A DNA stretch of 14,117 nt from Blastocladiella britannica (GCA_025349905.2 MU625016.1:1-14117), one strand, 5' to 3'; shown: positions 1-9,507, counted from the first letter of the stretch. Program-made: numbers and translations. The notes: generated from the letters alone by a model not told the origin.

Positions 1-1
1 C

Positions 2-580
2 GAGCCCCCGAACACCAAGCCCACCGGTCTCCGCAACGACGCGCAGTTCTGCTCGCAGGTCGGGCTCGGCGGCGCGCTGCACGACGGCACCCAGAAGAAG
101 ACGGTGACGTGCTCGACGACCGTCCAGGGCACGATTCCGGCGTTCGAGAACATGGTGTCGTCGATCATTCTTTCGCCCGCATCGGGAGCGACCATCAAGG
201 CCTCGAGCGACGTGACCGTGGCCGTGCGCACCCAGGGCATGAACTTGGGCTTCTTCGAGGACCCCAACACCCGCTACTACACCAGCCCGCAGACGCTCGA
301 CAAGCAGGGCAACATTGAGGGTCACCAGCACGTCACCGTTCAGGCTCTGGGTAACGCGCAGGCCCCCCCGAACCCGCAGACGCAGGCGCTTGCGTTCTTC
401 AAGGGACTCGACCAGGCTACCAACAACGGCATTCTGTCGGTCACCATCCCCGCCGGCACCCTCAAGCCCGGACTCACTCGCATTTGCACCATGACCGGTA
501 CCCGCGGTCACCAGGCCGTGCTCATGCCCGTGGCCCGTCGCGGTGCCCAGGACGATTGCATTCGCGTGACCGTCGTTTGA
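2..580 (+). CDS. Secreted-protein-like fungal gene, 3' part (function unknown)
   Basis: Frame 2 is open from the first base of the window to a TGA at 578-580, so the 5' end, any signal peptide and any upstream exons lie outside. The visible 192 residues contain four cysteines (near residues 17, 36, 150 and 186). They follow a pattern I recognise from small secreted fungal proteins of unknown function: a segment like MVSSIILSPASGATIK, then RYYTSPQTLD, GHQHVTVQALG, ALAFFKGLDQ, RICTMTG and a C-terminal VLMPVARRGAQDDCIRVTV. The beta-rich, cysteine-containing look fits an extracellular or wall-associated protein, but no catalytic motif is visible. I cannot name the family with certainty. Codon choice is strongly GC-ending like the neighbouring genes. 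It converges with the proteasome gene; the 115 bp between the two stops must serve both 3' ends. Confidence 0.75.
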   Translation, partial: EPPNTKPTGLRNDAQFCSQVGLGGALHDGTQKKTVTCSTTVQGTIPAFENMVSSIILSPASGATIKASSDVTVAVRTQGMNLGFFEDPNTRYYTSPQTLDKQGNIEGHQHVTVQALGNAQAPPNPQTQALAFFKGLDQATNNGILSVTIPAGTLKPGLTRICTMTGTRGHQAVLMPVARRGAQDDCIRVTVV

Positions 581-618
581 AATGAGTTGAGCGTCCAATA
601 TACAGTTTTCTTCATTAC

Positions 619-630
619 TTTTTTTTTTTT
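619..630. repeat. Homopolymer T12
   Basis: A run of 12 T lies in the 115 bp spacer between the convergent stops at 580 and 696. It sits 38 nt after the first gene's stop, and reads as A12 about 66 nt after the proteasome gene's stop. It may help 3'-end formation. No AATAAA is visible in this spacer on either strand. Confidence 0.9.
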
Positions 631-695
631 GCCGCGGTGGGTTTGGCCTTCGGTCGACCATGAAGCTTCAAACTGGATTTCATTCACCAAAGAAA

Positions 696-1577
696 TTATG
701 CAATGTTCTCCAAGTAATCCTTGATCTGGTGTGGCAGCAGCTTGCGGAACCGCATGGTCCCGGGCTCCTCGATCGAGTGGTTGGGCACGCCCTCGACCCC
801 AACGCCGACGCCATGGTCCATGGTCATGATCCCGACCTCGAGTGCGTTCTCATCCAGCTGGCCCTCGATCCCTTCCTTGAGGGTGAGGATCGCCGTGTGC
901 ACGGCGTCGTCCAGCTCCAGGGTGTCATTGTAGCGCTTCTCCAGGAACGTCTTGGCGTTGATCATGTTCTTGCCAATGGCAGTGGCCTTCCAGCCAAAGT
1001 AGGTGCCCGAGGGGTCCACCTGGTACAGCGAGTGGCCCCGGTGCGAGTCCCAGCCGGCGACCAGGAGCGACACGCCAAAGGGACGCACGCCTCTGTAATT
1101 ATACTGTTAAGTGATCAAGATCACAGCCCAAGAAAAATATAAAGGCATACCCCGACTGCGTGTACTCTTGCATGACAGCGGCAATCTCTTGCACCATGAT
1201 GGCCACGGGCGGGTCCTCCATGTACACGCGCTTGTATGCCTGCGCCTGCTTGCGGGCCTTGGCAATCAGTAAGCGGGCGTCGGGACCCATGCCCGAGTAC
1301 ACGACGCCAATGTTGGCGCAGATGGGGGCGACCTTTTCCAGAGTCGAGTCGTCGACCAGCACCGACGGCGATTTCTTTTCGGTGGCAATGACGATCCCGT
1401 TGGTTGCTTTTTCATATGAATGGTCAGTGCCAATAAGGAATGATTCGACCAACTAAGAATACCCTTGATGCCAATCGACGTGATGCCGTGGTTGACGGCG
1501 GTCAGCGCGTGCTCGATCTGCACGAGCTTGCCCGACGGCGAGAAGGTGGTCAGCGAGAAGGAGTAGCGGTCGCCCAT
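696..1577 (-). CDS. PRE8: 20S proteasome subunit alpha-2 (PSMA2/Pre8)
   Basis: Three exons: 1577-1463, 1406-1151 and 1092-696, giving 255 aa, close to yeast Pre8 length. The introns are 56 nt (1407-1462) and 58 nt (1093-1150), both GT-AG, and splicing restores [15 protein letters not shown] and [16 protein letters not shown] exactly. The alpha-subunit N-terminal signature ([19 protein letters not shown], residues 4-22) opens the protein. [36 protein letters not shown] and [11 protein letters not shown] follow. The protein is a structural outer-ring subunit of the 20S core that helps form the gate; it has no catalytic threonine. The C-terminal stretch before MRFRKL carries extra residues that yeast Pre8 also has, so this is not an anomaly. 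One oddity is His where nearly all alpha subunits have Tyr in the E-Y-A motif. The ATG at 1577 is the only start that keeps the signature. Confidence 0.97.
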
Positions 1578-1671
1578 TTTTCTTACTGTTGTTGTTCTTG
1601 ATCGTTGCTTTTTAGCGAGAGAGCTCTTTCAAACCTCAAAGCGTCCGTCCAAGCTTATAACGAAAAGAAAT
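1578..1671. promoter_or_regulatory. 94 bp divergent promoter of PRE8 and MKT1
   Basis: The start codons of the proteasome gene (-) and the MKT1-like gene (+) face away from each other across only 94 bp, so both 5' leaders and core promoters must fit here or run into the coding regions. Read on the minus strand, the PRE8 leader is rich in CAA/AAC just before ATG. On the plus strand a TATAA-like stretch lies at about 1655-1659, probably too close to the ATG (1672) to be a TATA box. I saw no copy of the yeast proteasome element GGTGGCAAA. Confidence 0.6.
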
Positions 1672-4569
1672 ATGGTCCGCCTCCTCGACCGTACGTGCCT
1701 CCAATAACCTATACTCCCTCAACCCAAATAAAATAAATATGAAATAGGCGTCCTCGCCGACTACGTCATCCCCGTCTCCGAGCCCATCGCCGCGCTGGCC
1801 GACACCCGGCTCGGGATCGATGGCGGCTACTGGCTGCGATCTCTGATGCTGTCACTCCGCGAACCTTTAGCCGCTCCCCTCGGTGCCGGGTTCCCGGCCG
1901 CGCTCCACCGCGCCGTGATGCGCGACGTGGACCAGTGGCGCCACCACCGCATCACCCCCCTGGTGGTGTTCTCGGGCTTACCGATCAAGCCGGGGAAAGC
2001 CGACCAGCTGTTCCCGGGCGACGCCAAGCGGTCGGGCAAACGCACCGTCGCCTGGGACCTGTACCACCAGGCCACGGCGGCTACTGGAGCTACGTCGAAT
2101 GCGCCGGGCATGCCGAACGCCATCATGCACTGGTCCGACTCGGTCCCGATCGTCACGGCCGAAATGCACCCGACGGTCATGGCCATGCTGGCGGCGGCGG
2201 GCGTCGAGACGTTGCGTGCTCCCTACAGCGCCTGGGGCCAACTGGCGTACCTGATGTCCCACTCGGACCAGCCGATCCACGCAGTGTATGCGCCGCCCGA
2301 CGCACTCATGTTTGACGGCATTGATCGGCTGATCACTCACCTGGACTTGGCACGGTCCCCGACCCCGACGTTCACCTGGGTCGACAAGGACCGGTTCTTG
2401 GCGGCCGTGCGTCTTTCCCCGGCCCAGTTTTTGGACGCGTGCATTCTCGCCGGATGTGACTGGCTGTCGACGTACTACCCGTTCACGCAGGACAAGGAGC
2501 TCGAGTTCAACTGGGGCGCGCTCATTAGCCTGGTGCAAGGGTTTGGGTCCGGGATCAGCTTGATCCATCGTCTGGGCGAGCCCAGTGAGGTACGCAACTT
2601 TTTTTTTTCTTTTGGTCGTCTCATGATTGGAATGGCACCTGAGACACTTACCTTCAAAACACATTATGTAGCAAAAAGCACGCTACATTGACGACTACGC
2701 GCGCGTCCGGTGCTTCATCAAGCACCAGCTCGTCCTGACCTTACCCTACGGCGCCGTAGCTCCACTGAACCGCGGCACCGCCCCAAGCGACCTGCACGAG
2801 GTGTTTGGCCACCGGTTCCCGGACTCGGTGTACGCGCTGCTGGCCAAGGGCGCGCTGCACCCAACGCACTTGCTGGCGCCGCTACTGCACGGCGTGGCGC
2901 CCGAGTTTGCGCCGCCGTGTGGTGGGGAGACGGCCGAGTACCGGGCGGCCCTGGACCGCACAGCCCGCGCACGCGCCGTGGCGTGTGCGGTGGCCGCGGC
3001 CGGGTGGGACCAGGAAATGTGGCGGAAACGGACGCTGGCGGTGGTCCCGTGGTACCTGCCGCGGCCATCGGTTCGTACCGCGGCGACGGCGGTACCGGTG
3101 ACGTCCGGACCCAGTGGGACTGCGACTTCTCCCACTACCGCTAACAGCAGCGCTGGATCGGACGTGCTGGACTGGATCACCGCCGGCGCCATTTCGCTGG
3201 GCGATCCGGAAGCAATCGCAACCAGTGTCGGAGCCAAGCCGCGCGACCCGAAGCGACCCAGTGACGCCGCGACTCGGCGCTGGGGACGCGTGGCGGCGGC
3301 GGTGGCGGCGCGGGTGGTGGTCCATGGAGCGGTGGACCCCATTGCCGTGATCCGCGAGGTGGCTCAGGGATGGCAGCCCGAGGCCGATTCCAAGGTATGT
3401 ATCCATCTTTTTTTCGTGTTCGAGTGCCAGTCTGACTTTTGGTTGTCAAAATTTAAAAGACCCCCGAGTCGGCCGCGCAGCTCGCCACCACCGTGGTGCT
3501 GGACGCGCTCACTCATCTCGGGTACTTGTCGGCCACCACCCACGCGCCGACGCCGCTGGGCCACGCACTGGCAGCAGCAGCGGCAACCGCCGCGTCTGTT
3601 CCGGGAGAGCGGCAGCTGCTGCAAGCGGAACTAATTCGCGACGGCGCGCTGCACGGCCGCGATTACTCGCGCGTGTACGAGTCCGGCACCGCCATCAACC
3701 GGGACCTGGCAGCTGTTCCGCCGGCGGCCCGCGAACACATTGTGTTGCTGTCCCGCGTGGCAGCTACCGTAGACCTGACGGGCCCGCTGGCCGCGGCGCC
3801 ATGGTCCGGTCCGCTGAGCCGCGACTTGCTGACCGGCGTGTCGGTGGTGAAGGCGGGGGTGCGGGCGATCAGCGCCGTCACCGAGGGATGGTTCGTGCAC
3901 CATGCCACGGCATTGAGTGCTGGTGCTGGTGCCGCTGATGAGTACCATGCGGCCGAGTCGGCGGCCACCCGCGCCGCCACTTTGCTTCCGCTCGCATCCG
4001 CGGCCTCGTCCGTGTCGGCAGCCATGCCGATACTGACCCACATGTACCTGACGCGCCGCGCCGCCGCCGCACACCCGCCGGTCGACGAGGACCGCGCGGC
4101 GGCGGTGGTGGCGGTGAGCGGGCGGCTCGGGCCCGCGTCTACGCCTGCGGTTGTGGCGACGCAGGTGGATGCGGCCCGCGCCGCGGCAGTTTCGGCCTTG
4201 GCAATTGCGCGCGCGTTGGCTGGCCGCGGGGGCAACGGCGGCAGCGACTCGCCCCTTAGCTTGGATCCGGCGGCGGCGTCCGCGGCGGCAGCGGCAGCGG
4301 CGGCACTGGGCCGCGCGGTCGACTGGATGCGCGGGTTGGACGGTGGTGCACCGGCATCGCCCGTGGCGGTGACTCTTCCTGCGAGCAAGGTCGTGGCGGC
4401 GGCGGCACCGGTACCGGCGGCCAGTGGCGGCGGCAGTGGGGGCAGTGCTCCTCCGGCAGTGGCCCAAACGACTCCGGCTCCGGCTCCTGCTCCGGCCCCG
4501 ACGCGTGGTGGGGGTGGTGGTGGTGGGGGCAAGCGCAAGGGCGGCGGCGGCGGAAACGGGCGGCGCTGA
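1672..4569 (+). CDS. MKT1: MKT1-like XPG-fold post-transcriptional regulator
   Basis: Four exons: 1672-1690, 1748-2589, 2672-3394 and 3460-4569, giving 897 aa. The introns are 57, 82 and 65 nt, all GT-AG and phase-consistent. The start MVRLLDRVLADYV leads into an XPG-N-like region with LGIDGGYWLRSL (Asp31), then VVFSGLPIKPGK (about 79-90). The XPG-I-like region has APYSAWGQLAYL (164-175), which closely matches APYSSWFQLAYL of yeast Mkt1. It then has APPDALMFDGIDRLI (about 188-202) and CILAGCDWL (about 237-245). The nuclease centre is degenerate, as in yeast Mkt1. Yeast Mkt1 acts in the cytoplasm with Pbp1 on mRNA translation and stability; the same role here is inferred. The last exon encodes the C-terminal Mkt1 region, becoming Ala-rich from about residue 680. 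It ends in a Pro-Ala repeat plus a Gly-rich basic tail (GGGGKRKGGGGG) resembling an RNA-binding low-complexity segment. Confidence 0.88.
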
Positions 4570-4570
4570 C

Positions 4571-4590
4571 GTGAGTGAGTGAGTGAGTGA
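4571..4590 (+). repeat. (GTGA)5 microsatellite after the MKT1 stop
   Basis: Five perfect GTGA units start one base after the TGA stop. Each internal junction reads GTGAGT, a strong 5' splice-site sequence. The repeat lies in the short spacer before the kinase gene (4570-4680), so it may be in the MKT1 3' UTR or the kinase leader. Confidence 0.9.
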
Positions 4591-4680
4591 TCGATTGCAA
4601 GGCAAAACGAACAGAAGCAGATCATGTGTGTGCCGCTCTCTTCATACGGCAAAACTGCCAAGAAAAACAGCAAACAAAAA

Positions 4681-7600
4681 ATGACCCATCAGCAGCAGCA
4701 GCAGAAGACGTTCCTGGGCATGCTGCAGGGCACCAAGGGCGTTAACGATGAAGAAGGGGCCGAACCAGTCGACCTGGAGGCTATGCTTCCGTCCGAACGG
4801 CGCGCGTACTTGCAGCGCGTCGGCACGCCCTCCATCGCGTCGATATCGTCGCCCACCACCCCCACCGCCGCTTCGTTCTTTACGGCTGTACCCATGCCGA
4901 GCCCAACGACGATATCTTCGCCGCCCTCAGTGCCGGGGTCGGCTCCACAGGCGGTGCCGCCCCGTACTCTCCATCACCATCACCACCATACGCATCAGCA
5001 CCACAAGGGTCTCGAGTCATCGTCGTCCACGGCCTCTTCGTTTTCAGGCAGCAGCAGCAGCGGCGTCGGATCAACGTCATCGTCGTACGACCGCACCGCC
5101 GCGTTCTTTGCGTCCGCATCGCCCACAGCGGCGGGGGCAGCCCATGGGAATGGGGCGATCGGCGCGGCGGGGATGCGGTCGCTGCCGCGGCTACCAGCCC
5201 CCTCCGACGGCCACGGACACCATCACGACACGGGTGCGGCGGCCGTGGCCCGGCGTCGGTTATCGGTGAGCACCACCTCTGTCCCTGTCCCTGGGTCATC
5301 GCCGGCGGCGGCTCCTCCTTCGGCTGCGTCTTCGACCGCATCGTCGGGATCGGGGCTGCAGTCCATGTCCCTGCCGCGCTTACTCATGACCCATCCCGCG
5401 ATACCACCACCTCCTCTGCTGTCGGTAGCACCACCGCCGTCATCGTCGTCGCCGTCGGCTCCAAGCTCGGCGATCCCAGCGTCATCGGCGACCAACTTGC
5501 ATCTGCCACCGCAGCCGTCGCCATTGGGGACCCAGTTCCCGATGGACGCGCTGCGCGATCCGGTCTCCCCTCCTTCTGTTGCTTCTCCCTCGGTACTGTC
5601 GTCGTCACCACCGCCGCCAACAACGGGCCACCACCTCCACGATCACTACGACACCGATTTCTTCTCCACGTCGTTCGCTGGCGGCGGCGGCGCGACTCCT
5701 GCCCCATCGCCCGTCACGCCCTATACTGCCGCTGGTGGCACCGCCAGTCGACCTACGACGCTGGTGTTTGACGTGACGTTGGCCGAGCTGCAAGGCGATG
5801 CGCGCCGACAGTCGAGGCCGACGACCAGTGCCGCCACCGCTACCATGAACCATGTTGGTCAGGACGATCAGGACGAGGAAGTGGACGATTCCAACACCAT
5901 CACCCTCGATATGCTGAATCTTGATCAGGGACGCCCTAGTACTGGTGGAACGACGGGCGCCGGGTTCCGGTCGCGATCGCTGCCGGCAAACACCACCATG
6001 CCTCCCACCGCAATACCCACGGCCACCGCAGCTGCTGCCGCCATTTCTTCCTCGTCCTCCTCTTCTTCATCATCCACGGCCGCATCCCCGTCCCCGCCTC
6101 CACCTCCGTCAGCGTCCCACCACGCCGCGCACTCGGGATCGTCCGACGCATCCACGCTCGCCCCCTCCCCGCCGCAAGCCCCAACGACCGTATACTCGGA
6201 CCCCATTCTCGACCACTACGTGCTAGAGGCCGTGGTGGGTGTCGGCGCGTTCTCGAAAGTGTGGTCCGCCGTGCACCGGCGGTCGCGGGTGCGTCGGGCC
6301 GTGAAGCTGGCCGATTTCGGCGGCGGCACCGCACCCACCTCGGTAGCCAGGGGAATGCTGGCCAACGAGATCCGAGTGTACCGCGCGCTGGGCGGGGAGT
6401 GCAGCGCGATTCTCGGGTGCTTTGAGGCGGCCGAGTCGCCGAGCCGGGCGGTGCTGGTGCTGGAGTATGCGCCGGGAGGGGACTTGTTTGACTTGTTGGC
6501 GTACCGGCACTACGATGTCGGGATGGAGGACGCGCAGTCGATTACGTACCAGATGTGTTCCGGTATGTGCCAGTTTACCTTTAGAGAAAAAGGACACTCA
6601 TCAAGATTGATTGAATAGCTCTGGCGTACATGCACGACCGCAACATCGTGCACCGCGACCTGAAACTGGAAAACATCTTACTGGTGTCCCGCACCCGGCC
6701 GTACACGATCAAGCTGTCCGATTTCGGCATGTCCATGATCCTGCCGTCGGCCGACACCCGAATTGACTCACGGTGTGGGTCGGAAGAGTACGCGGCCCCC
6801 GAACTCATCATGCTCACGGGGTCGGCGTTCGCGCCCAAGCCCGCCGACATGTGGGCGGCTGGCGTTATCTTGTACGCGCTGTTGGTCGGGCAGTTGCCGT
6901 TCACGCCCGAGGCCCGCGATATGGTCGTGGTCGAGACGGTGCCGGTCGGACCCACCGACGATGGCGAGTTGCCGCCCGAAGCGATACTGGCGGCGCCGGA
7001 GCCCGTGGTGGCGGGAACGGGAACGGCGGCGGCAGCGGCGGCTATTGCGTCGTCTGCGGCTGCTATTGCTGCCAGTGCGGCTGCAGCTGCCATTCCACCG
7101 CCGACCCCACCGCCGCCGCCACGATCCGCCACCACCACCCCGACCACATCGACCCCGTCGTCGTCATCGTCCCGGCGCGCGTCCGCGCTCCTGCGCCACT
7201 TGGAAACGCGTTTGGCGTTTCCGCGCCCGTCACGCACCGCCACCACGTCCCCGCAGATTCTGGAGGGGACATTGCTGACTGCCCCGCTACCCCCCGCCCC
7301 GTCGCCCGGCGTCCCCGACTCGCCCGCCCCCGCCAATGGTGGGCCGACGGTCAAAATCATTCGACGCCGGTCCACCCGGAAAGCAGGGCGGCGGTCCATG
7401 TGGCACCGCATCGCGAGGGCCGAGTTCACGTTCCCGGACGCGGCGATCGAGGCCCCCGTTGGGTCCCCTGCGGCGGCACGGCTCGACGATTTGGCAACAC
7501 GAGCTACGACGGGCGCGGTATCGGCATCGGTCGGGGCAGCGAGTGGGGCGGTGTCGATGGAGTGCGGGTCCGAGGGCGAGTGCGCGGCGGTCATTCAGGC

Positions 7601-7865
7601 GGCCGTGGCTGAGGCCGTGTCGGCGGTATCCGCCGCGGAGCAGGACGCACCCGACAAGTCCCAGGCACCATTACAACCATCGACGGAGGCGCCGCCAGCA
7701 ACAAATCCGTACCCGCTGCTCACGGTCGAAACCAAAGCCCTCGTCCGCGCACTGATGCAAGTGCGGCCCGAGGTGCGGCTGACCGCCGTCGAGTGCTTGG
7801 AAGATGTGCCGTGGGTCATGGCCGGACGCACCGTCAACGGCAACGGCAACGCAAACGGTCTTTAA
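4681..7865 (+). CDS. CAMK-like Ser/Thr protein kinase with long disordered N-terminus and C-lobe inserts
   Basis: Exons 4681-6562 and 6619-7865 are joined by a 56 nt GT-AG intron, giving 1042 aa. I chose the ATG at 4681 because an A-rich leader precedes it; an in-frame ATG at 4624 would add 19 residues. Residues 1-510 are Ser/Pro/Ala/His-rich and look disordered, with a Q5 tract, a His-rich tract near residue 100 and an 11-Ser run near 460. The kinase domain has the glycine loop VGVGAFSKVW (about 519-528), Lys542 in AVKL, an alpha-C Glu in NEIRVYR, HRDLKLEN (catalytic Asp641), DFG (662), CGSEEYAAPE and ADMWAAGVILYALL, so it should be active. The intron falls just before ALAYMHDRNIVHRD. The C-lobe is split by an Ala/Pro/Ser insertion after LPFTPEARD and a second one after HRIARAEFTFPD. 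It resumes at ETKALVRALMQVRPEVRLTA. The CGSE(D/E)YAAPE form is seen in fungal CAMK-group kinases. Substrate and pathway are unknown. Confidence 0.93.
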
Positions 7866-7871
7866 TAACGT

Positions 7872-7890
7872 AAAAAAAAAGGTTTTTTTT
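7872..7890. repeat. A9-GG-T8 inverted repeat between kinase and DML1
   Basis: Nine A, two G and eight T occupy most of the 32 bp spacer (7866-7897) between the tandem TAATAA stops of the kinase and the DML1 ATG. It could fold as a weak A-T hairpin or act as a nucleosome-excluding poly(dA:dT) promoter element. The function is inferred. Confidence 0.85.
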
Positions 7891-7897
7891 GAATAAT

Positions 7898-9484
7898 ATG
7901 CGCGAAATCTTGACCCTGCAGCTCGGCAACGCCGCCAACCACGCGCTCACGCACCTGTGGAACCTGCAGTGCGCGTACCCGGCCGACGGCGGGGCCGTGG
8001 ACCACGACGTCATGTTCACGAATGTGGCTAATCGACAGAACGATCCGGTCCCGCGGTCGATCGTGGTGGACTTCCGCGACGCGTGCGGGTCCGTCGCATC
8101 GGCCACGGCGCCGGCGGCTGCGACGCCTCGAGGAATTGGAGGTGGCGGTAACGAGGATGACGAAGCGGAGGCGTTTGTCGGATGGGCGGCCGACCGCATT
8201 GACCCAACCGGCATGGCGGGCACCAGTAGTAGCACCGGTAGCGGCACGTCCTCCGAGTACCACCAGCGCTTAGCCGCCGCCGAAAACAACGACGACGAAA
8301 ACAATACGGGCCGACTGGACCCGTCCCGCATCAAGTCATGGCCCGACTACTTGCACCCATACCTACACCCGCAGTCTTTGTTCCCGGTGACCCGCCCCTT
8401 ACGCTTTGACTCGGCCGCGGCCGGCGCCGCCACCGTCGCCAGCGCCGACTGGATCGACGAGTTGCTGGAAACCCGCGTACGCAAGTTCCTGGAAGACGCT
8501 GACTCGGTCCAGGGCATCGTGCTGGCCACCGACGCTACCGCCGCCGGGTGGATGGGCGTGGCGGCGACGCTGGCGCCGCGGATCGCCGACGACTTGGGGA
8601 CCAAGATGCCCGTGCTGGTGCCCATGATGACGGCTGCTGCCGGCGGCGGTCCACCGCAGCCGCCATTGGCGCTGGCCACGGCTGCGGCCGTCGCGGCTCT
8701 CGTCGACGCGTTCTCGACCGTTGCCGTGGTTCCACTGGCCATGACCGGCGGTACCGCGGCGGTGGTTGCGGGGGAAAGCGACGACCGGAAACCCGGCGTG
8801 CAATCGGCACGGTACTTGGCGACGGCGGCCGCTGCAATGGCCCTGGACGTGCTGCTGGCGCCCGTGCGGGACGTGCGCACCGCGTCTTCGACTGGGGGTG
8901 GAGGGACGGGACACCGGCTGGCCGACCTGATTGACGCGGTCACCGCGCAAGGCCGCGGCGGATCGTCGTCGGCGGCGGCGCCGCTGGTGCGGGGTACGCT
9001 ATGGTGCGATCCCGTGGTCAAGGCGGTGGGTGGGTACGCGTCGGCATTTCGGCCGGGAACCGCGCTCCCTCTGTGGTCCCTTACACCACCCGCAACATCT
9101 CGACGATTGACGGCCGTTGTGCCGCCACCATCCCCGCGACCCGATGCCGAGCTGTGGGTCCGTGTCGGCCAGCAAGACCAGCAGCAGCTCCTGATCGACC
9201 CAACCACCGGAATTGCCGTAGTCCCGTGGCCGCGCGCCGCCGAGTACGCTCGCCCGGCCATGGGCGTGGTGCGGTCGGTGCCGTTCCCTTTCACCACCGG
9301 CGTCGAGTCCGAGCGTCCCAGCCAGGGCACGCCGGCGGTCGCCCAGTGGACCATGGACGCGCGTGGTGTGGTGGCGCCCGTGGTTCGTGGATGGGTGGCT
9401 ACCGCCCGTGCTGCTCGCGAGTCGGATCTGGCCGAGCGGCTCGAGGAAATGGTCGGGGACGATGGCGACGACGAGCTCATGTAG
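7898..9484 (+). CDS. DML1: DML1/Misato tubulin-like family protein
   Basis: Single exon, 528 aa, from the ATG at 7898 to TAG. The N-terminus MREILTLQLGNAANHALTHLWNLQ (residues 1-24) matches the Misato segment-II tubulin-like start of human MSTO1 (REVLTLQLG...WWNQQ) and yeast Dml1. RSIVVDFRDACGSV and then RIKSWPDYLHPYLHPQSLFPV (about 143-163) are the next conserved blocks. The latter aligns with the WSDFL...LHPRS region of MSTO1. ADSVQGIVLATDATAAGWMGVA begins the tubulin-3-like half. Members act in mitochondrial distribution and mitochondrial DNA inheritance (yeast) or in mitochondrial fusion and morphology (animals). The tubulin GTP-binding loop is not clearly kept. An acidic, Gly/Ser-rich insertion (about residues 80-140) and other Ala-rich stretches are lineage-specific. 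It starts 32 bp after the kinase stop and ends 35 bp from the convergent MGST3 stop. The C-terminus is acidic. Confidence 0.9.
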   Translation: MREILTLQLGNAANHALTHLWNLQCAYPADGGAVDHDVMFTNVANRQNDPVPRSIVVDFRDACGSVASATAPAAATPRGIGGGGNEDDEAEAFVGWAADRIDPTGMAGTSSSTGSGTSSEYHQRLAAAENNDDENNTGRLDPSRIKSWPDYLHPYLHPQSLFPVTRPLRFDSAAAGAATVASADWIDELLETRVRKFLEDADSVQGIVLATDATAAGWMGVAATLAPRIADDLGTKMPVLVPMMTAAAGGGPPQPPLALATAAAVAALVDAFSTVAVVPLAMTGGTAAVVAGESDDRKPGVQSARYLATAAAAMALDVLLAPVRDVRTASSTGGGGTGHRLADLIDAVTAQGRGGSSSAAAPLVRGTLWCDPVVKAVGGYASAFRPGTALPLWSLTPPATSRRLTAVVPPPSPRPDAELWVRVGQQDQQQLLIDPTTGIAVVPWPRAAEYARPAMGVVRSVPFPFTTGVESERPSQGTPAVAQWTMDARGVVAPVVRGWVATARAARESDLAERLEEMVGDDGDDELM

Positions 9485-9507
9485 AAAATGTAATAACAAA
9501 AGTCTCT

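Noticed and set aside
619..630. T12 run as a Rho-independent terminator
   Set aside because: Intron-containing eukaryotic genes; no hairpin precedes it.
930..1000. Extra C-terminal segment in proteasome alpha-2 as an unusual insertion
   Set aside because: Yeast Pre8 has a comparable longer C-terminal region before its RFRKL motif, so it is a normal fungal feature. The segment itself lies nearer 750-830.
3631..4673. Minus-strand open frames of 324 and 336 codons opposite the MKT1 last exon
   Set aside because: Arg/Ala/Pro-rich shadows of the Ala/Gly-rich coding strand, with no domain.
4624..4680. Upstream in-frame ATG (4624) as the kinase start
   Set aside because: It remains possible, but it adds a 19-residue lysine-rich piece, and the A-rich sequence before 4681 looks like a leader. 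I kept 4681 as the more likely start.
6581..7594. Long minus-strand open frame (337 codons) opposite the kinase C-lobe
   Set aside because: Ala/Gly/Arg-rich shadow of GC-rich codons; the plus frame carries HRDLK, DFG and APE kinase motifs. No family resemblance on the minus strand.
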